27,000 bases of DNA from positions 2,153,001-2,180,000 of the forward strand of contig WPIO01000021.1 in NCBI GenBank assembly GCA_009760855.2. Reading direction: 5' to 3'. The position numbers and the translations under genes are program-made. This stretch comes from Cristatella mucedo (Eukaryota > Bryozoa > Phylactolaemata > Cristatellidae). Positions within the stretch are counted from its first letter, which is position 1; every line of letters begins with the position of its first letter. Under the pieces are notes generated by a model. It had not been told where the DNA came from and did not search any database. It worked only from the letters and a program-made list of their open reading frames with translations. Shown here in pieces: positions 1-9,078 of this stretch.

Positions 1-53
1 AATTTTGCTCGACTACTTCTAACTCCCTGGCACTTTGGAAAGCTGAAAATGCT

Positions 54-121
54 GCTACCAAATTTCTTTGTATGGTATGATAATATGATAATAGCTACCA
101 AATTTCTTTGTATGGTATGAT
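54..121. repeat. 40-bp direct tandem duplication
   Basis: The 28-bp string beginning gctaccaaatttctttgtat occurs at 54-81 and again at 94-121 with no mismatch, at a period of 40 bp; the intervening 12 bp is an AT-rich run (aatatgataata) that itself echoes the end of the unit. Perfect identity suggests a recent replication-slippage event or an assembly artefact. No gene overlaps it. Confidence 0.9.
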
Positions 122-872
122 GACTGTCGGTAATCCAGATGCAGATGGATAGATACTAGCAAATCAAGAGTCTTTTTTCTAGCACGTAGCTAGTACTAGA
201 GTTACCTCGGAATGTAATACATTTTGAGATAGACACTAGCCAGTTATGATGTTATTTCAGCTATAGCAAATGTTTCAAGACGGCAGATGCTTCCATGCCT
301 ACTTCACCCTGAAAAGACTTGCTTTGAATTGAGTGACAGTGACGGTTGCATCATGGAAGTGTTTCTGGCTCCCTGCTGTACAGTTTTTCAGGGATGATGC
401 ACCTAGACTGGCCATAAGTGTACAAGCGCAAGTAAATGTAGCTGAATTGACAGCCAGATTTAGGTAGTGCTACAGCACCCGAATGTCGAGGTCTTCGACT
501 CGATAGAGAAGAATATTCTATAATTGGCCTGGGACTTGAATGCATTACTTCCGACAGCAGGGGGAGGGACTAATCAGCAAGATACCTATCGATCAAAAAA
601 GCCTATTGTTTTTTTAAAGACGAGTAGAGCTTTGAAGAGACATCAGTCATAAAAAATAGCTTAGCCTAATTAGGTTATGAAAAGAGTTTCACATACTTTC
701 CACTCTTGCGACTTGACAGAGCTGCTTTCTATTTCAATCACCTCTTAGTGATCCTGATTTTGGTCGTGCTTACTGGTAGCATTTGGGCACCGAACAGGTA
801 CTTAGTCAAGCTCGATAAGCCTCTAGACGATATAAAAATAGCAGATACCCTGAGCATTGCCGTCAATCTCAG
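122..872. other. No gene recognised
   Basis: I see no supported gene here. An open plus-strand frame at 706-942 includes a hydrophobic stretch (LLVILILVVLTG) followed by a plausible soluble segment, but it begins at TTG, has no clear splice sites defining it, and competes with the overlapping frame used by the candidate exon at 873-1001. Confidence 0.5.
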
Positions 873-1001
873 TACCTCTACTGAAGCTGAATACTTATGG
901 AATGGCTTTAAATCACAAACCTCTGCACCACGATTTGCTTAAGCAGAGTTTGATTGTGGGATGCAAGTCCCCTGGCGTTGCCCTAGTGTATATCTCAAAA
1001 G
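873..1001 (+). CDS. Candidate internal exon, product unknown
   Basis: This is a 129-bp open segment between an AG (caatctcag) and a good donor (tcaaaag then GTGAGC at 1002). Entry and exit are both phase 1, so it is symmetric. The encoded peptide ends with a beta-strand-like stretch, SLIVGCKSPGVALVYISK, reminiscent of immunoglobulin-like or bacterial-Ig-like lumenal domains, but I cannot assign a family. The same strand carries another candidate exon at 1899-2092. The competing +1 frame (706-942) is also open over most of the interval, so the reading frame is not certain. Low confidence. Confidence 0.3.
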
Positions 1002-1611
1002 GTGAGCAAAAATACCACTCGAGCCGAATGAAAGTAAAGGTCAGGTGCAATCAGTATATGGACACGAGTAGCAGCAATCATGCTGAGATAGATGTTATCT
1101 TAGTTACATAAGCTATGAGTGATGCAATATCGCTTGGCTCCTTAGTCTTAGAGCAGAAGCAGTTCTTGCTGATGGTATTTAACTGCTAAAGGCTTCGGAA
1201 CGTAAGGCTAGTCAAGCTAGAAGAAAGGAAAGCAAACGCATGCTCACGTATTGTGGCTGATTGAAAAGTCAAGCCAGTTCATTTCACTCATATGAGCTCT
1301 TATGCCCTGGGGGTATGAGGAACAAGGAGCCTTGCATTCATTATACTGCCTAATCAATAACGACTGCAAGGATAAAAAAAAGGCTGTCTTGGTTAGTCGG
1401 GTATCTGGCATCAAAACCTTACGTGAGTGACCGGGTCGCACTTGCCTGCAGTCAGTAGAGTCCGGACAACCCTTGACCCGACTGCTAAGGCATTGCATGC
1501 CTGGTTAAGCCAAACGAGACCTGCTGAGATAACCACAGCTGCAGGTGCTTTAAGGGAAAGTTGTTGATCATCACGTGACAAATCAGTCACTCGTTGATTT
1601 GCATTGCTGAT
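1002..1611. other. No gene recognised
   Basis: Short accidental frames only; no splice-bounded coding segment or named repeat was found in this stretch. Confidence 0.4.
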
Positions 1612-1690
1612 ATCTTAGCCTAGGGATAAGGTACTTGCTTTTCATGAACCAGGTAGTGGGTTCGAGTCCTGTACCAGACGATCCTTTGTC
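1612..1690 (+). repeat. tRNA-derived SINE head
   Basis: The segment reads like a decayed tRNA with internal RNA polymerase III promoter boxes: an A-box-like tcttagcctagggataagg near 1612-1630 and a B-box-like gggttcgagtcct at 1658-1670. It shares the string taaggt(g/a)cttgc(a/t)tttca with the element at 8947 and the whole layout with the one at 26941. No acceptor stem can be closed, so this is a SINE or tRNA pseudogene rather than a working tRNA. A possible tail (gctatataaatgag, about 1733-1746) follows. Confidence 0.55.
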
Positions 1691-1898
1691 GCCCGCTGAA
1701 AGCATGGTGATAGCCACCAAGGCCCTTCTGATGCTATATAAATGAGGCTGTTGTATAAGCCGACCTTTAATTGTATATTAGAACTTGCCGGCATTGTATC
1801 TGTGTCTACTCAAGACATAATTTATATCATAATCATCAGGCCAGTGTGGCTAATTGTATAAACCAGAATCAAATATTTAAGCCAATGCTGTTTTTCAG

Positions 1899-2092
1899 TT
1901 CATTGGCAGCTACTGACAGCAGTTATGTCCGTCTTATCCCTATAGCTCGCATTTACTATAACATAGATGGATATGATAGAGACTCCACAAGGTTTGCTGT
2001 CGAATCCGGCATGCCAATTAAAATCAGAGGCTCTTTGCAGGCAGCTGATACCAATATGACTATGAGTGGTTTGAACTGGCCCCAGGTGTTGT
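1899..2092 (+). CDS. Candidate internal exon, product unknown
   Basis: This 194-bp segment is preceded by a good pyrimidine-rich acceptor (ccaatgctgtttttcag) and followed by a consensus donor GTAAGT at 2093; an alternative, weaker donor is CAG|GTGTTG at 2086. It enters in phase 2 and leaves in phase 1. The peptide has the composition of a folded, mostly beta domain: YVRLIPIARIYYNIDGYD, then FAVESGMPIKIRGSLQ, ending near LNWPQ. I do not recognise the family. It could belong with the candidate exon at 873-1001, but that exon leaves in phase 1 and this one enters in phase 2, so the two cannot be directly joined as drawn. Confidence 0.4.
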
Positions 2093-2165
2093 GTAAGTAG
2101 TTGTGTGGGTCTAGGCATGCACCTACACGATTTGCTAACCAGATGTGTCTTGATTGTATTGTCAG

Positions 2166-2240
2166 ATAATAATAATAATAATAATAATAATAATGCACTT
2201 GATAAAGCGCCCTCAGAGAACTCAATCTCTTTCTAGGCGC
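2166..2240 (-). repeat. L2-type LINE 3' end, solo, with (AAT)n tail
   Basis: A run of about nine TAA units (2166-2194) is followed by gcacttgataaagcgccctc and then the conserved ctctttctaggcgc. On the minus strand this is the 3'-terminal stem-loop and ATT tail of the LINE found complete with RT at 6255. No RT sequence follows. Instead the next about 70 bp are different sequence with two hairpins, so this may be the tail of a short non-autonomous element. Confidence 0.85.
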
Positions 2241-2311
2241 AGATGGCCACATGTCAACCATGTGGGCTCCTGCCTGTGGCTTGGTGACTCCCAAGTCTCT
2301 CGAAGTCACCA
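2241..2311. repeat. Two short perfect inverted repeats beside the L2 tail
   Basis: CCACATG (2247-2253) pairs with CATGTGG (2259-2265) across a 5-nt loop, and GGTGACT (2283-2289) pairs with AGTCACC (2304-2310) across 14 nt. They lie between the L2 tail at 2166-2240 and a tRNA-like head at 2312. They may be the body of a SINE-like element. I see no second copy of this body in the window. Confidence 0.6.
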
Positions 2312-2368
2312 GGCCAAGCTTTAAGGTGTCAGTCTCTGGTGTCCAACGTCGTGGGTTCGTTTAGCTCC
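2312..2368 (+). repeat. tRNA-derived SINE head, shortened
   Basis: The string ttaaggtgtcagtctctggt followed by cgtcgtgggttcg aligns with the element at 8947 (ttaaggtgcttg .. ggtgaccgatgtcgtgggctc), but the anticodon-arm portion is shorter. The B-box-like gggttcg is on the plus strand, opposite in orientation to the L2 tail just to its left, so the two need not be one element. Confidence 0.45.
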
Positions 2369-2609
2369 ATAAGACAGCAAAGAAAGACGAATGCTATGTC
2401 AAGGTGCATTCATGCTTTGCTGTACGGCGTTTACGACGTACCGTTTTGGAGCTGTGGCACCACTGCCTATGCTAATACTTATGTTCGGAGGTATTTATAC
2501 ACCCCAAAATCGGTTATTACAATTTTGGCAAAGGTAAGCATTACCTGTATATGTGCAAATAACTAAGGGAAAACTAGGTGTGCTGCTTAAACCATAGTGA
2601 ACCTAAGTA
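2369..2609. other. Unassigned open stretch with a donor-like site
   Basis: A plus-strand frame is open over about 2339-2566 and a donor-like GGCAAAG|GTAAGC occurs at 2534-2535. The encoded peptide (for example PFWSCGTTAYANTYVRRY) is not recognised, and the frame runs into the SINE head, so I do not call a gene. Confidence 0.2.
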
Positions 2610-2690
2610 ATTATGAAAATACATGTGTAACACTACATCAAGAGAACTAAACTCTTTCTTAAGCCCTTCACTTGGGATGGAAAGAAGCAC
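2610..2690 (-). repeat. Degenerate L2 3'-end remnant
   Basis: The string gagaactaaactctttcttaa aligns to the conserved gagaactcaatctctttctagg of the L2 3' end, and continues in register with the sequence following the hairpin (ggatggaaag), most like the remnant at 12189. The ATT tail is lost. Confidence 0.55.
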
Positions 2691-3039
2691 ATGTATTGAT
2701 CAATAGTACTAACATGCACAATTGCGACGTGCATAAGCTCATAAAGTGCAATTCGCATGAATGAAGTTAATGCTATGAGGAACGTGCAGATCGTAAGCTT
2801 AATTTTAAATGACAAGTCGTGTGATATAATCCTAGTCTCTAGAGAGTTCTAGGCTCTAAATGAATAGAAACTGGGGGCAAGGTCTGAAAATATTTCAGGT
2901 TGGCCAGAGGCATAGCTAAACGACTAGAGTGTTAGGAAGTGGTTCAACTGATGAGTCATGGAATAACTTGACTAGATAGGTAAGCCAGAGCAATGAAGGA
3001 CCTATCACTAACCATTTGACCATGCTTCCGATGCAACAT

Positions 3040-3104
3040 ATGTAAAATGCTTAGAAAGATTTAGTTCTCTGAATTCACTAGAGGGCACTATAAAAGTAAT
3101 TGTA
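3040..3104 (+). repeat. L2 3'-end remnant, plus strand
   Basis: The sequence tgcttagaaagatttagttct then gagggcactataaaagtaa corresponds to gcgcctagaaagagattaag .. tctctgagggcgctttatcaag of the L2 3' terminus. It contains about 10 extra bases between the two hairpin arms and has lost the ATT repeat. It lies about 370 bp upstream of the Death-domain exon, probably in its intron. Confidence 0.65.
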
Positions 3105-3471
3105 TTTTTTTTTATTAAGAGACCTGCAAGCAACAATGCCTTGATACAAATATAGAGTCGTGCAAGTACTAGGGAAGTGGGCTATTTTGGTTTGGTGATT
3201 ATCGTATGTATACATGTGTGTTTCTTTGGGACCCTAGACGAATAATGCATGACGACGATTGTCTGGTTGTGAGGTTGGCATAGCCTCCAGCTACCTGAAA
3301 CAATCATGCACACGTATTCGAGATCAATAGTGGCACCTACCTGTACTTCGTGCGCAATGTGAGCTTATCTACACATGTTGACAAAATGTGCCGAGTGTCC
3401 TATTAATTGATCAGTTAGTCATATTGACATTTTTAATTTCAAGCTGTATTATCACATCTTGTAATTTGCAG

Positions 3472-3662
3472 CTACGATAAAAAGTCTTGAATATAAATAC
3501 CCACGTGACATCAGGCAACAAATATATGAAGCACTAGTTCAATGGAAGATGGCTGAGGGTAGCAGTCAAGCTACAATCGAGCGAATTTGTGCTGCACTCC
3601 GGGATGAAGGCAGAGTTGCAACTGCAGTTAAGTCCCCATTGAATTATGGCAATCAGTATTAA
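3472..3662 (+). CDS. Terminal exon encoding the C-terminal half of a Death domain
   Basis: Death domains are six-helix adaptor modules that assemble signalling complexes in apoptosis and innate immunity. This 191-bp exon follows a good acceptor (cttgtaatttgcag, ending 3471), enters in phase 1, and ends at a TAA at 3660-3662. The peptide contains a pattern matching helices 3-6 of the fold: LEYKYPRDIRQQIYEALVQW, then GSSQATIERICAALRDEGR. The hallmark features are a conserved Trp after the long helix, G-x-x-x-AT, and an A-L-x-x-x-G-R step; a six-residue polar tail follows. The N-terminal half (helices 1-2) should lie in an upstream exon. I looked at 2880-3240 and found only splice-like boundaries around frames with stops. 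Homotypic relatives DED, CARD and Pyrin are less likely given the W and AT pattern. The parent protein is unknown. Confidence 0.75.
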
Positions 3663-4700
3663 CCCTGTATTTGCTTGTGCAATGCCTGCCTTCTGCTGGT
3701 GTTCCTTTGACTCAGCCATGGCTCTTTTCTGCTTCTTTGCATGTGGGTAGCAGGATAATTTCTATTATAGACGAACTGCAGTGTCGGTTTGGAAGGCAAC
3801 ACAATGCCTGAAATGAAGTGACTGCTCAAGATAGGATGCTTCCAAGACGTCTTACACTTTCAGTTGTCACTCTGATGTGTTGCCATCTTATTTTTTTATG
3901 GCTTTAGGACAACAGCTTTGAGCATTATTTAAAAAATCGATGATTTTAGTGTTGAATGCCGTGAGTGCATCATTTTACGGGGCTGCTACACCGACCAAAT
4001 GTCAATTGTCATTATGGTAACTCAATGACTTTTGTGCATTTTGCAGTTATTTCTGTTGGTAAGAAAATAGACCATCCGACAGATAGACTTGGCAGATGTT
4101 ATTCTTTGAAATTGAGGTGTGCACATGTTGTGCATTGTAAAAACTGCATGCCCTTCCAGCTGATAAAGATAGGTCGGTGTGAGATGACCCAAAAGTCTAT
4201 AAAGAAGCCAAGTTGTCTTGCTTTCTTACTTGTCTGGAACATGTTCTAGCATGGAATGCATTTTGAGAGCCATGTTTACCATTTGACACCTCAAAACACT
4301 GGTGCCTGTAAGTTTGTCCCCGAAGGTACCTACCTGTGTGACCTTGACCCAAGCTAGCAAAGGCACTGTTGGAAGTATCCACTCCGTTTCCATGTGAATT
4401 GCGAACTTTTGAATCTCTAGAAACACATCTTTCTCTTGTAAGCCAGTCTGCTTTTTGCGTCTATAAGCTGCGATAGAGTTGCGCCTGTTAACAGATTCTC
4501 CGTTAGTTAACTGGGAGTGTACTTATGAAGACCTTGGAGAAAGCTTCGTAAGGGTGCACATGAGCCCTAGTCTGCACTTAGAGGTACGGTATAGAGAGTG
4601 GAGAGGTTACCAAGAAGAAGCTGGTGTTTCTGACGTCATGCTTCTTAATCTGCTGTTACAAAAATATTATGTTGCTCCATTATATCGTGATATTTGAGCA
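3663..4700. other. Probable 3' UTR and intergenic sequence, no recognised gene
   Basis: The first part presumably holds the 3' UTR of the Death-domain gene, but no AATAAA was seen close by. At 4495-4697 an acceptor-like tgttaacag leads into a 66-codon open segment ending in TGA (peptide includes LLNLLLQKYYVAPLYRDI). It matches no family I know, and I do not call it as a gene. Confidence 0.3.
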
Positions 4701-6254
4701 CATGTAGTCATATGCATTAGCCTAATGTATGCTTTAAACAGTGCATTTTTAAACACTAGCAGCGATCCCAATCGTTGTGTAGTGTCGAAAGCTGTGCATT
4801 AGCAGAGGGCTGAGAGCTCGTGCTCTTGGTTCTTTTATGTTCCCTTGTCAGCCAGAGATTTGGCTTAAGGACTTGCTAACCTCTGATGTAATGTAATATA
4901 TCTCAAGTCTGTAAGTCCACAAAGTGGGTGTTATGCAGGAGAATTTTCATAGCGCACTCAAAAGTCTAGGCTGCTTTTAGTACGCATACGGTAGCCAACA
5001 GACCATCTCACGAAGCAAAGAGAAAGTGAGAATCATAGCTTAAGTCAGGAGAGCAGTCGAGGAAGTGAGTAGCTTGGAAGTAGCCGCTCAGGATGGCAGG
5101 AAAAGATGGGCCACGATCGGCAGGAGCAGAACGGATGTCATTCCGTAGAAATTGTGATTATGAGTTCCACAGTCTGGATCTGCCAACCAAAAGCTTCTAT
5201 CTGACTAGATCCTTAAGCATAGGAATGGAGCAGCTAATGTACTGCCCAATGAGAGCATGGGGCATGAGGAGGCTGAAACTGGTACAGCAGTTCATCTAGG
5301 TAGGAAAAACCAGAGCCGAACATTTTGGGTATGGTCATAGCAGCTACTTGCATGCTTTCAGTGATCATAGTCTTGGGCTTAGTCGATTGGGGGCTTAAGT
5401 CCGAAATGCTCTCTGTGCTGTTATAGTGGTCTAGTGATTTGGGTCACTAGCTGTGGACTCGGACGTCTGAGATTTGCAAGCATTTTTCACCAGTCTTACA
5501 TCATCAGACTGTCTGCAGACTTCACGTGACACTCGAGCATTTGCACCAAAAGCAGCGACTTTTCGCCTTTTATCTCACATCTTCCGGCAGTTAACATTCG
5601 AGCTTATGCATATTAGAGAATACGGTCGCCTACAAGCTCTGTTTGTCACTCACTAACCAAGGTTTTCTTGCCATTAAAATATTAGAACTTAAGGTATCTT
5701 TGATAATAATGGTAAAGCAGTGGTGTTGGAGCGTTTCTCTGCTTTCACTCATCAAATATCTTGAGTAGTTTGGCGGCTAAAAAACCGTAGCTGTCGCACG
5801 TTTATATTTTATTTAGCCATTAGATATACAGTCTGACCTGATGCGATTGCTTTGACGCTGCCTGATCAGATCATGATTGGAAGTTGATGTCTTTTGATGG
5901 AACACTTGAAAGCTTGAAACATAAAGCTTGCTATGGCTCTAATTCGTTCGCATTCGCAGCCGAAGTTCCAAGTTCTTACGTCATCAGGACCATTAGAGTG
6001 AGCTTTATCTTTAGCACTGAATCAGGAAAGCTTATTTGAGCACTGGTAGGTATGATCCACACTCACTTCATCAGGGCTGCCTCCAGAAAAGAAATAATCA
6101 GATTGATTCTACGCTCTCGCATGATTTGTCAGTGGAGCAATCTCGCAGATTTCTCTTGAGAATCTTAGGAAGCGGGTATAGAATACAGTCGGAATTACAT
6201 ATGATAGCGGCTGAACCTGGATGTAATCCGCTTGACCGAGCTGCAATTTGTGTG
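4701..6254. other. No gene recognised
   Basis: AT-rich sequence with short frames only. One ATG in a fair initiation context (gctcaggATGG, 5093) opens 68 codons ending in TAG directly against GTAGGA at 5300, but the product is not recognised and no partner exon is evident. Confidence 0.35.
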
Positions 6255-7965
6255 TAATAATAATAATAATAATATTGCACTTGATAAAGCGCCCTCAGAG
6301 AACTTAATCTCTTTCTAGGCGCTTTACATTTGCTGCAAAGTGATACACAATAGAATAGTAAGTAAAATCATGCTTGAAAAACAAACAAAATGAATAACAT
6401 GGTTAGGGGTTACATGCACTGGGTCAGCATGCAAATGTGGTTAGTGGCAGCATGAACAGTGTCAGCACGCATAAGCACATCGAGGACGAATCACAAGGAC
6501 CCACTAAATGCTGTCCTAAATAGGTATGTTTTTAAGTTTCTTTTAAATGTGGTCAGGTCAGGGGATGTTCTGATGCAGGTCGGGAGGGAGTTCCAGGCTG
6601 TGGGAGCATACGAGCTAAATGCACGGTCTCCAAAGGATTTAAGGTTTGTACGAGGTATTTCTAGACTGTTGGATTCCGAGAAGCGAGTGGTACGATGCTT
6701 TGCCTGATGGGGTAGTATCTCTGAAAGATAGGCTGGAGCCATAGAATGAAGAGACCTAAAAGTGAGCGACAAAACCTTGAAGTCAATCCGTTGCTTGACT
6801 GGTAACCAGTGCAGGTCGGCGAGAAGTGGAGTAATGTGGCAACTGCGACGCTCACGACAGACAAGCCTAGCTGCAGAGTTTTGCACCAGCTGCAATCACC
6901 TGATCGCACATGCTGGTAGGCCAGTAAGCAGTGAGTTGCAGAAGTCGAGACGAGATGTCACGAATGCATGGACCAACTTGGACGTGGTATCCTTATCTAA
7001 ACAAGCCCGAATTTTAGCAATGTTATGAAGCTGAAAATAGGCTGATTTGACTGTGGAGCTGATGTGGTCGTCTAACGAGAGGTCGCTTTGGAATATGACA
7101 CCTAGATTTCGAGCTGATGCAACTGGAGATATGCTGGCAGAGCCAATTTTGAAAGTCAGCCTTTCCAATTTCTGAATAACACTAGGTTTGCCCATAACTA
7201 GTAAGTTAGTTTTGTCATCGTTTAGTTTCAGAAAATTTGCTGCCATCCATGATCGGATGTCATCAATGCATGCAGCAAGTGAGTTGAGAGAATTTGAGGT
7301 GCTCGAAGGCTGGGAGGGATCAAAGCAAAGGTACAACTGAGTGTCATCCGCATAGAAGTGAAAGCCTAGATTGTGCTTGGCAATCACATCAGCGAGAGGG
7401 AGAGTATAAACGGTGAAAAGGACCGGACCTAGCACAGAGCCCTGAGGTACTCCATATTTTAGAGGTACTTCAGATGATCTTTGTTCCATTCACGTCAACA
7501 CTCTGGAGTCTCCCACTGAGATAGGACCTGAACCACTGCAGAGCAGTGCCAGTGATGCCCAGGCGAGATGAGAGGCGCTCTAGAAGTACTTTGTGATCGA
7601 TGGTATCAAAAGCTGCCGAAAGATTGAGCAAAATAAGAAGAGACACTCTACCCATGTCTGCATTCCTAAGTAGGTCGTTGTATACCCGAAGCAATGCTGA
7701 CTCTGTGGAGTGATTAGCTCTAAAGCCAGACTAGAACTTACTAGCAAGGTGTGAGGTTTCGATATACGAGTTCAGCTGGTCTGCCACGACCCGTTCCAGT
7801 GTCTTTGATAGGAATGGTAGAAGGGAGACTGGGCGGTAGTTGCTTAAGTTCTCTTGGTCTAGTGTAGCTTTCTTGAGAAGTGGCCTGACTACAGCTTTTT
7901 TGAAAGGTGCTGGGACCTGACCTGAGGCTAATGACATATTAATGATGTTGGTGCTATGGGAGCGT
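6255..7965 (-). mobile_element. 5'-truncated CR1/L2-clade non-LTR retrotransposon
   Basis: Read on the minus strand, the element begins inside ORF2 near 7965. It runs through the reverse transcriptase and the C-terminal region to a stop at 6491-6493, and ends in a UTR of about 215 nt with a 3'-terminal stem-loop (arms around 6285-6322) and a tail of ATT units at 6255-6274. A simple-repeat tail rather than poly(A), and the lack of an obvious target-site duplication, are typical of the CR1/L2 group. The 5' end, with the apurinic endonuclease domain and ORF1, is missing, the usual result of incomplete target-primed reverse transcription. It is the least damaged of the LINE copies here and serves as the reference for the others. 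Confidence 0.95.
6491..7965 (-). pseudogene. Reverse transcriptase ORF2 remnant with three lesions
   Basis: The protein carries an N-terminal finger segment ([35 protein letters not shown]), RT motif A (SAAFDTIDHKVL), motif B ([14 protein letters not shown]), catalytic YADDTQLY, and a motif D-like [12 protein letters not shown]. The conserved C-terminal region follows: LVQNSAARLVCR, LHWLPVKQRIDFKV, FGDRAFSSYAPTAWNSLP and TFKRNLKTYLF. Three defects break it: an in-frame TAG at 7731-7733 after SKF, a one-base frameshift around 7470-7489 between VNGT and SSEVPLKYG, and a TGA at 6896-6898 where relatives have an Arg-like codon. Key RT aspartates are intact. The small number of lesions indicates a fairly recent insertion that is no longer autonomous. 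Confidence 0.93.
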
Positions 7966-8466
7966 GCAAATCAATGCTAGGAGGAAATCCAATTGATCCA
8001 AGACTATAATAGCTTCAAGGATCACTCGGTTAACGCTTTCTGACAAGCCAATGATATCAAGTTCACGTTAAAATTAGACAGCTCCAGTGCTCTACAAGGC
8101 ACATTTATTCAGCTGCTGATTAGACATGCGGTATGTGCAAATGAGGGTAATTGATTGGATGCCTGCGGAGCTTATTGAGGGGCTTGTTCATTGATTCCCA
8201 ACTTTCGAAAGTAGCTCTTTAATTTCACTAAATTGCACTGTAAAACTGTCATACACACACGATTCTGATCGGAGGATAGTCGCCAGATCTCACGCATGTA
8301 CATCAGAAAAAATAACACAGTGTTATGTGATATTACTAAGACTTGTGAGATCAATTTTTTTGTAGTAATGCTACTGCGAAGCTGCGTTATTTGTCAATCC
8401 CTACCTAGTGTCTTGTACCGAATGTTTTTGGGCACTTCCAGGCCACGACCCACGTACAAAAGATTT
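7966..8466. other. No gene recognised
   Basis: Sequence between the 5' truncation point of the LINE and the next solo L2 3' end; no coding segment or further repeat identified. Confidence 0.4.
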
Positions 8467-8565
8467 TAATAATAATAATAATAATAATTCACTTGATAAA
8501 GCGCCCTCAGAGAACTTAATCTCTCTCTCTAGGCGCTTTACATTTGCTGTAAAGTGATTTTAGAA
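8467..8565 (-). repeat. L2-type 3' end, solo, with (AAT)n tail
   Basis: TAA repeats at 8467-8489 precede cacttgataaagcgccctc, then gagaacttaatctctctctc, then taggcgctttacatttgctg. This is nearly identical to the 3' end of the LINE at 6255, apart from expansion of the CT loop. It stops within about 100 bp, so it is either an extremely truncated LINE or the tail of a short non-autonomous element. Confidence 0.88.
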
Positions 8566-8946
8566 AGATTTTAACCCGAAGGGTTTGGCATTCACGGATC
8601 AATAGAAATAAAGAACGACAAGTCTTGCTTCTGCAAAAGTGGTCACGGCCGTCAGTTAGGTAGCCATATATATGTACGAACAGTGCAGGCCTCTGTTTTA
8701 TAAGACTACAAACCTTGTGCATGGCCATCTTGGAATATTAGATTATCTGGCGCTCAACGCTAGTGGTAATTTGTTATCAAAGATAATCTAGCGTCTTCTT
8801 CGGGGCTGGCAAGTGTCTAAATTATGCCTATTCAGCGATTGGACTTTTTTCCTGCCTTTTTATAGAGGCTGAGCAAGTCTAAGCTTCTTGACGTCGCTTA
8901 AAAACACTGACCAAATATGCTCTAGCTAAATTGCGAGAGCATATGT
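8566..8946. other. No gene recognised
   Basis: Unassigned sequence between two repeats; only short accidental frames. Confidence 0.4.
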
Positions 8947-9078
8947 TTGGCTCAGGTGTTAAGGTGCTTGCATTTCACGGCCTTTGGTGACCGATGTCGT
9001 GGGCTCAAGCCCTAAGGCAAACGTGAAGTGCCTGCACATGGATAAACACTCTTAGGACGCTGTACAGACGAATTATAT
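8947..9078 (+). repeat. tRNA-headed SINE with LINE-like 3' end
   Basis: The head resembles a tRNA: A-box-like ggctcaggtgttaagg, then B-box-like tgggctcaagccc at 9000-9012, whose arms ggg(c)t and agccc can pair as a T-stem. Immediately downstream, gtgaagtgcctgcacatgg then actcttaggacgctgtacag aligns with the 3' end of the decayed LINE at 21012-21075 (atgaagtgcctagaaaa .. acttttaggacgccctgca). A tRNA promoter joined to a LINE 3' end is the standard architecture of a SINE mobilised by that LINE. Confidence 0.65.

Noticed and set aside
1612-1690. Functional tRNA gene
   Set aside because: A- and B-box-like sequences exist, but no 7-bp acceptor stem closes and the anticodon arm is not formed; similar heads elsewhere indicate a SINE.
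6459-7028. Plus-strand frames opposite the LINE
   Set aside because: They mirror the RT coding strand and carry no domain of their own.
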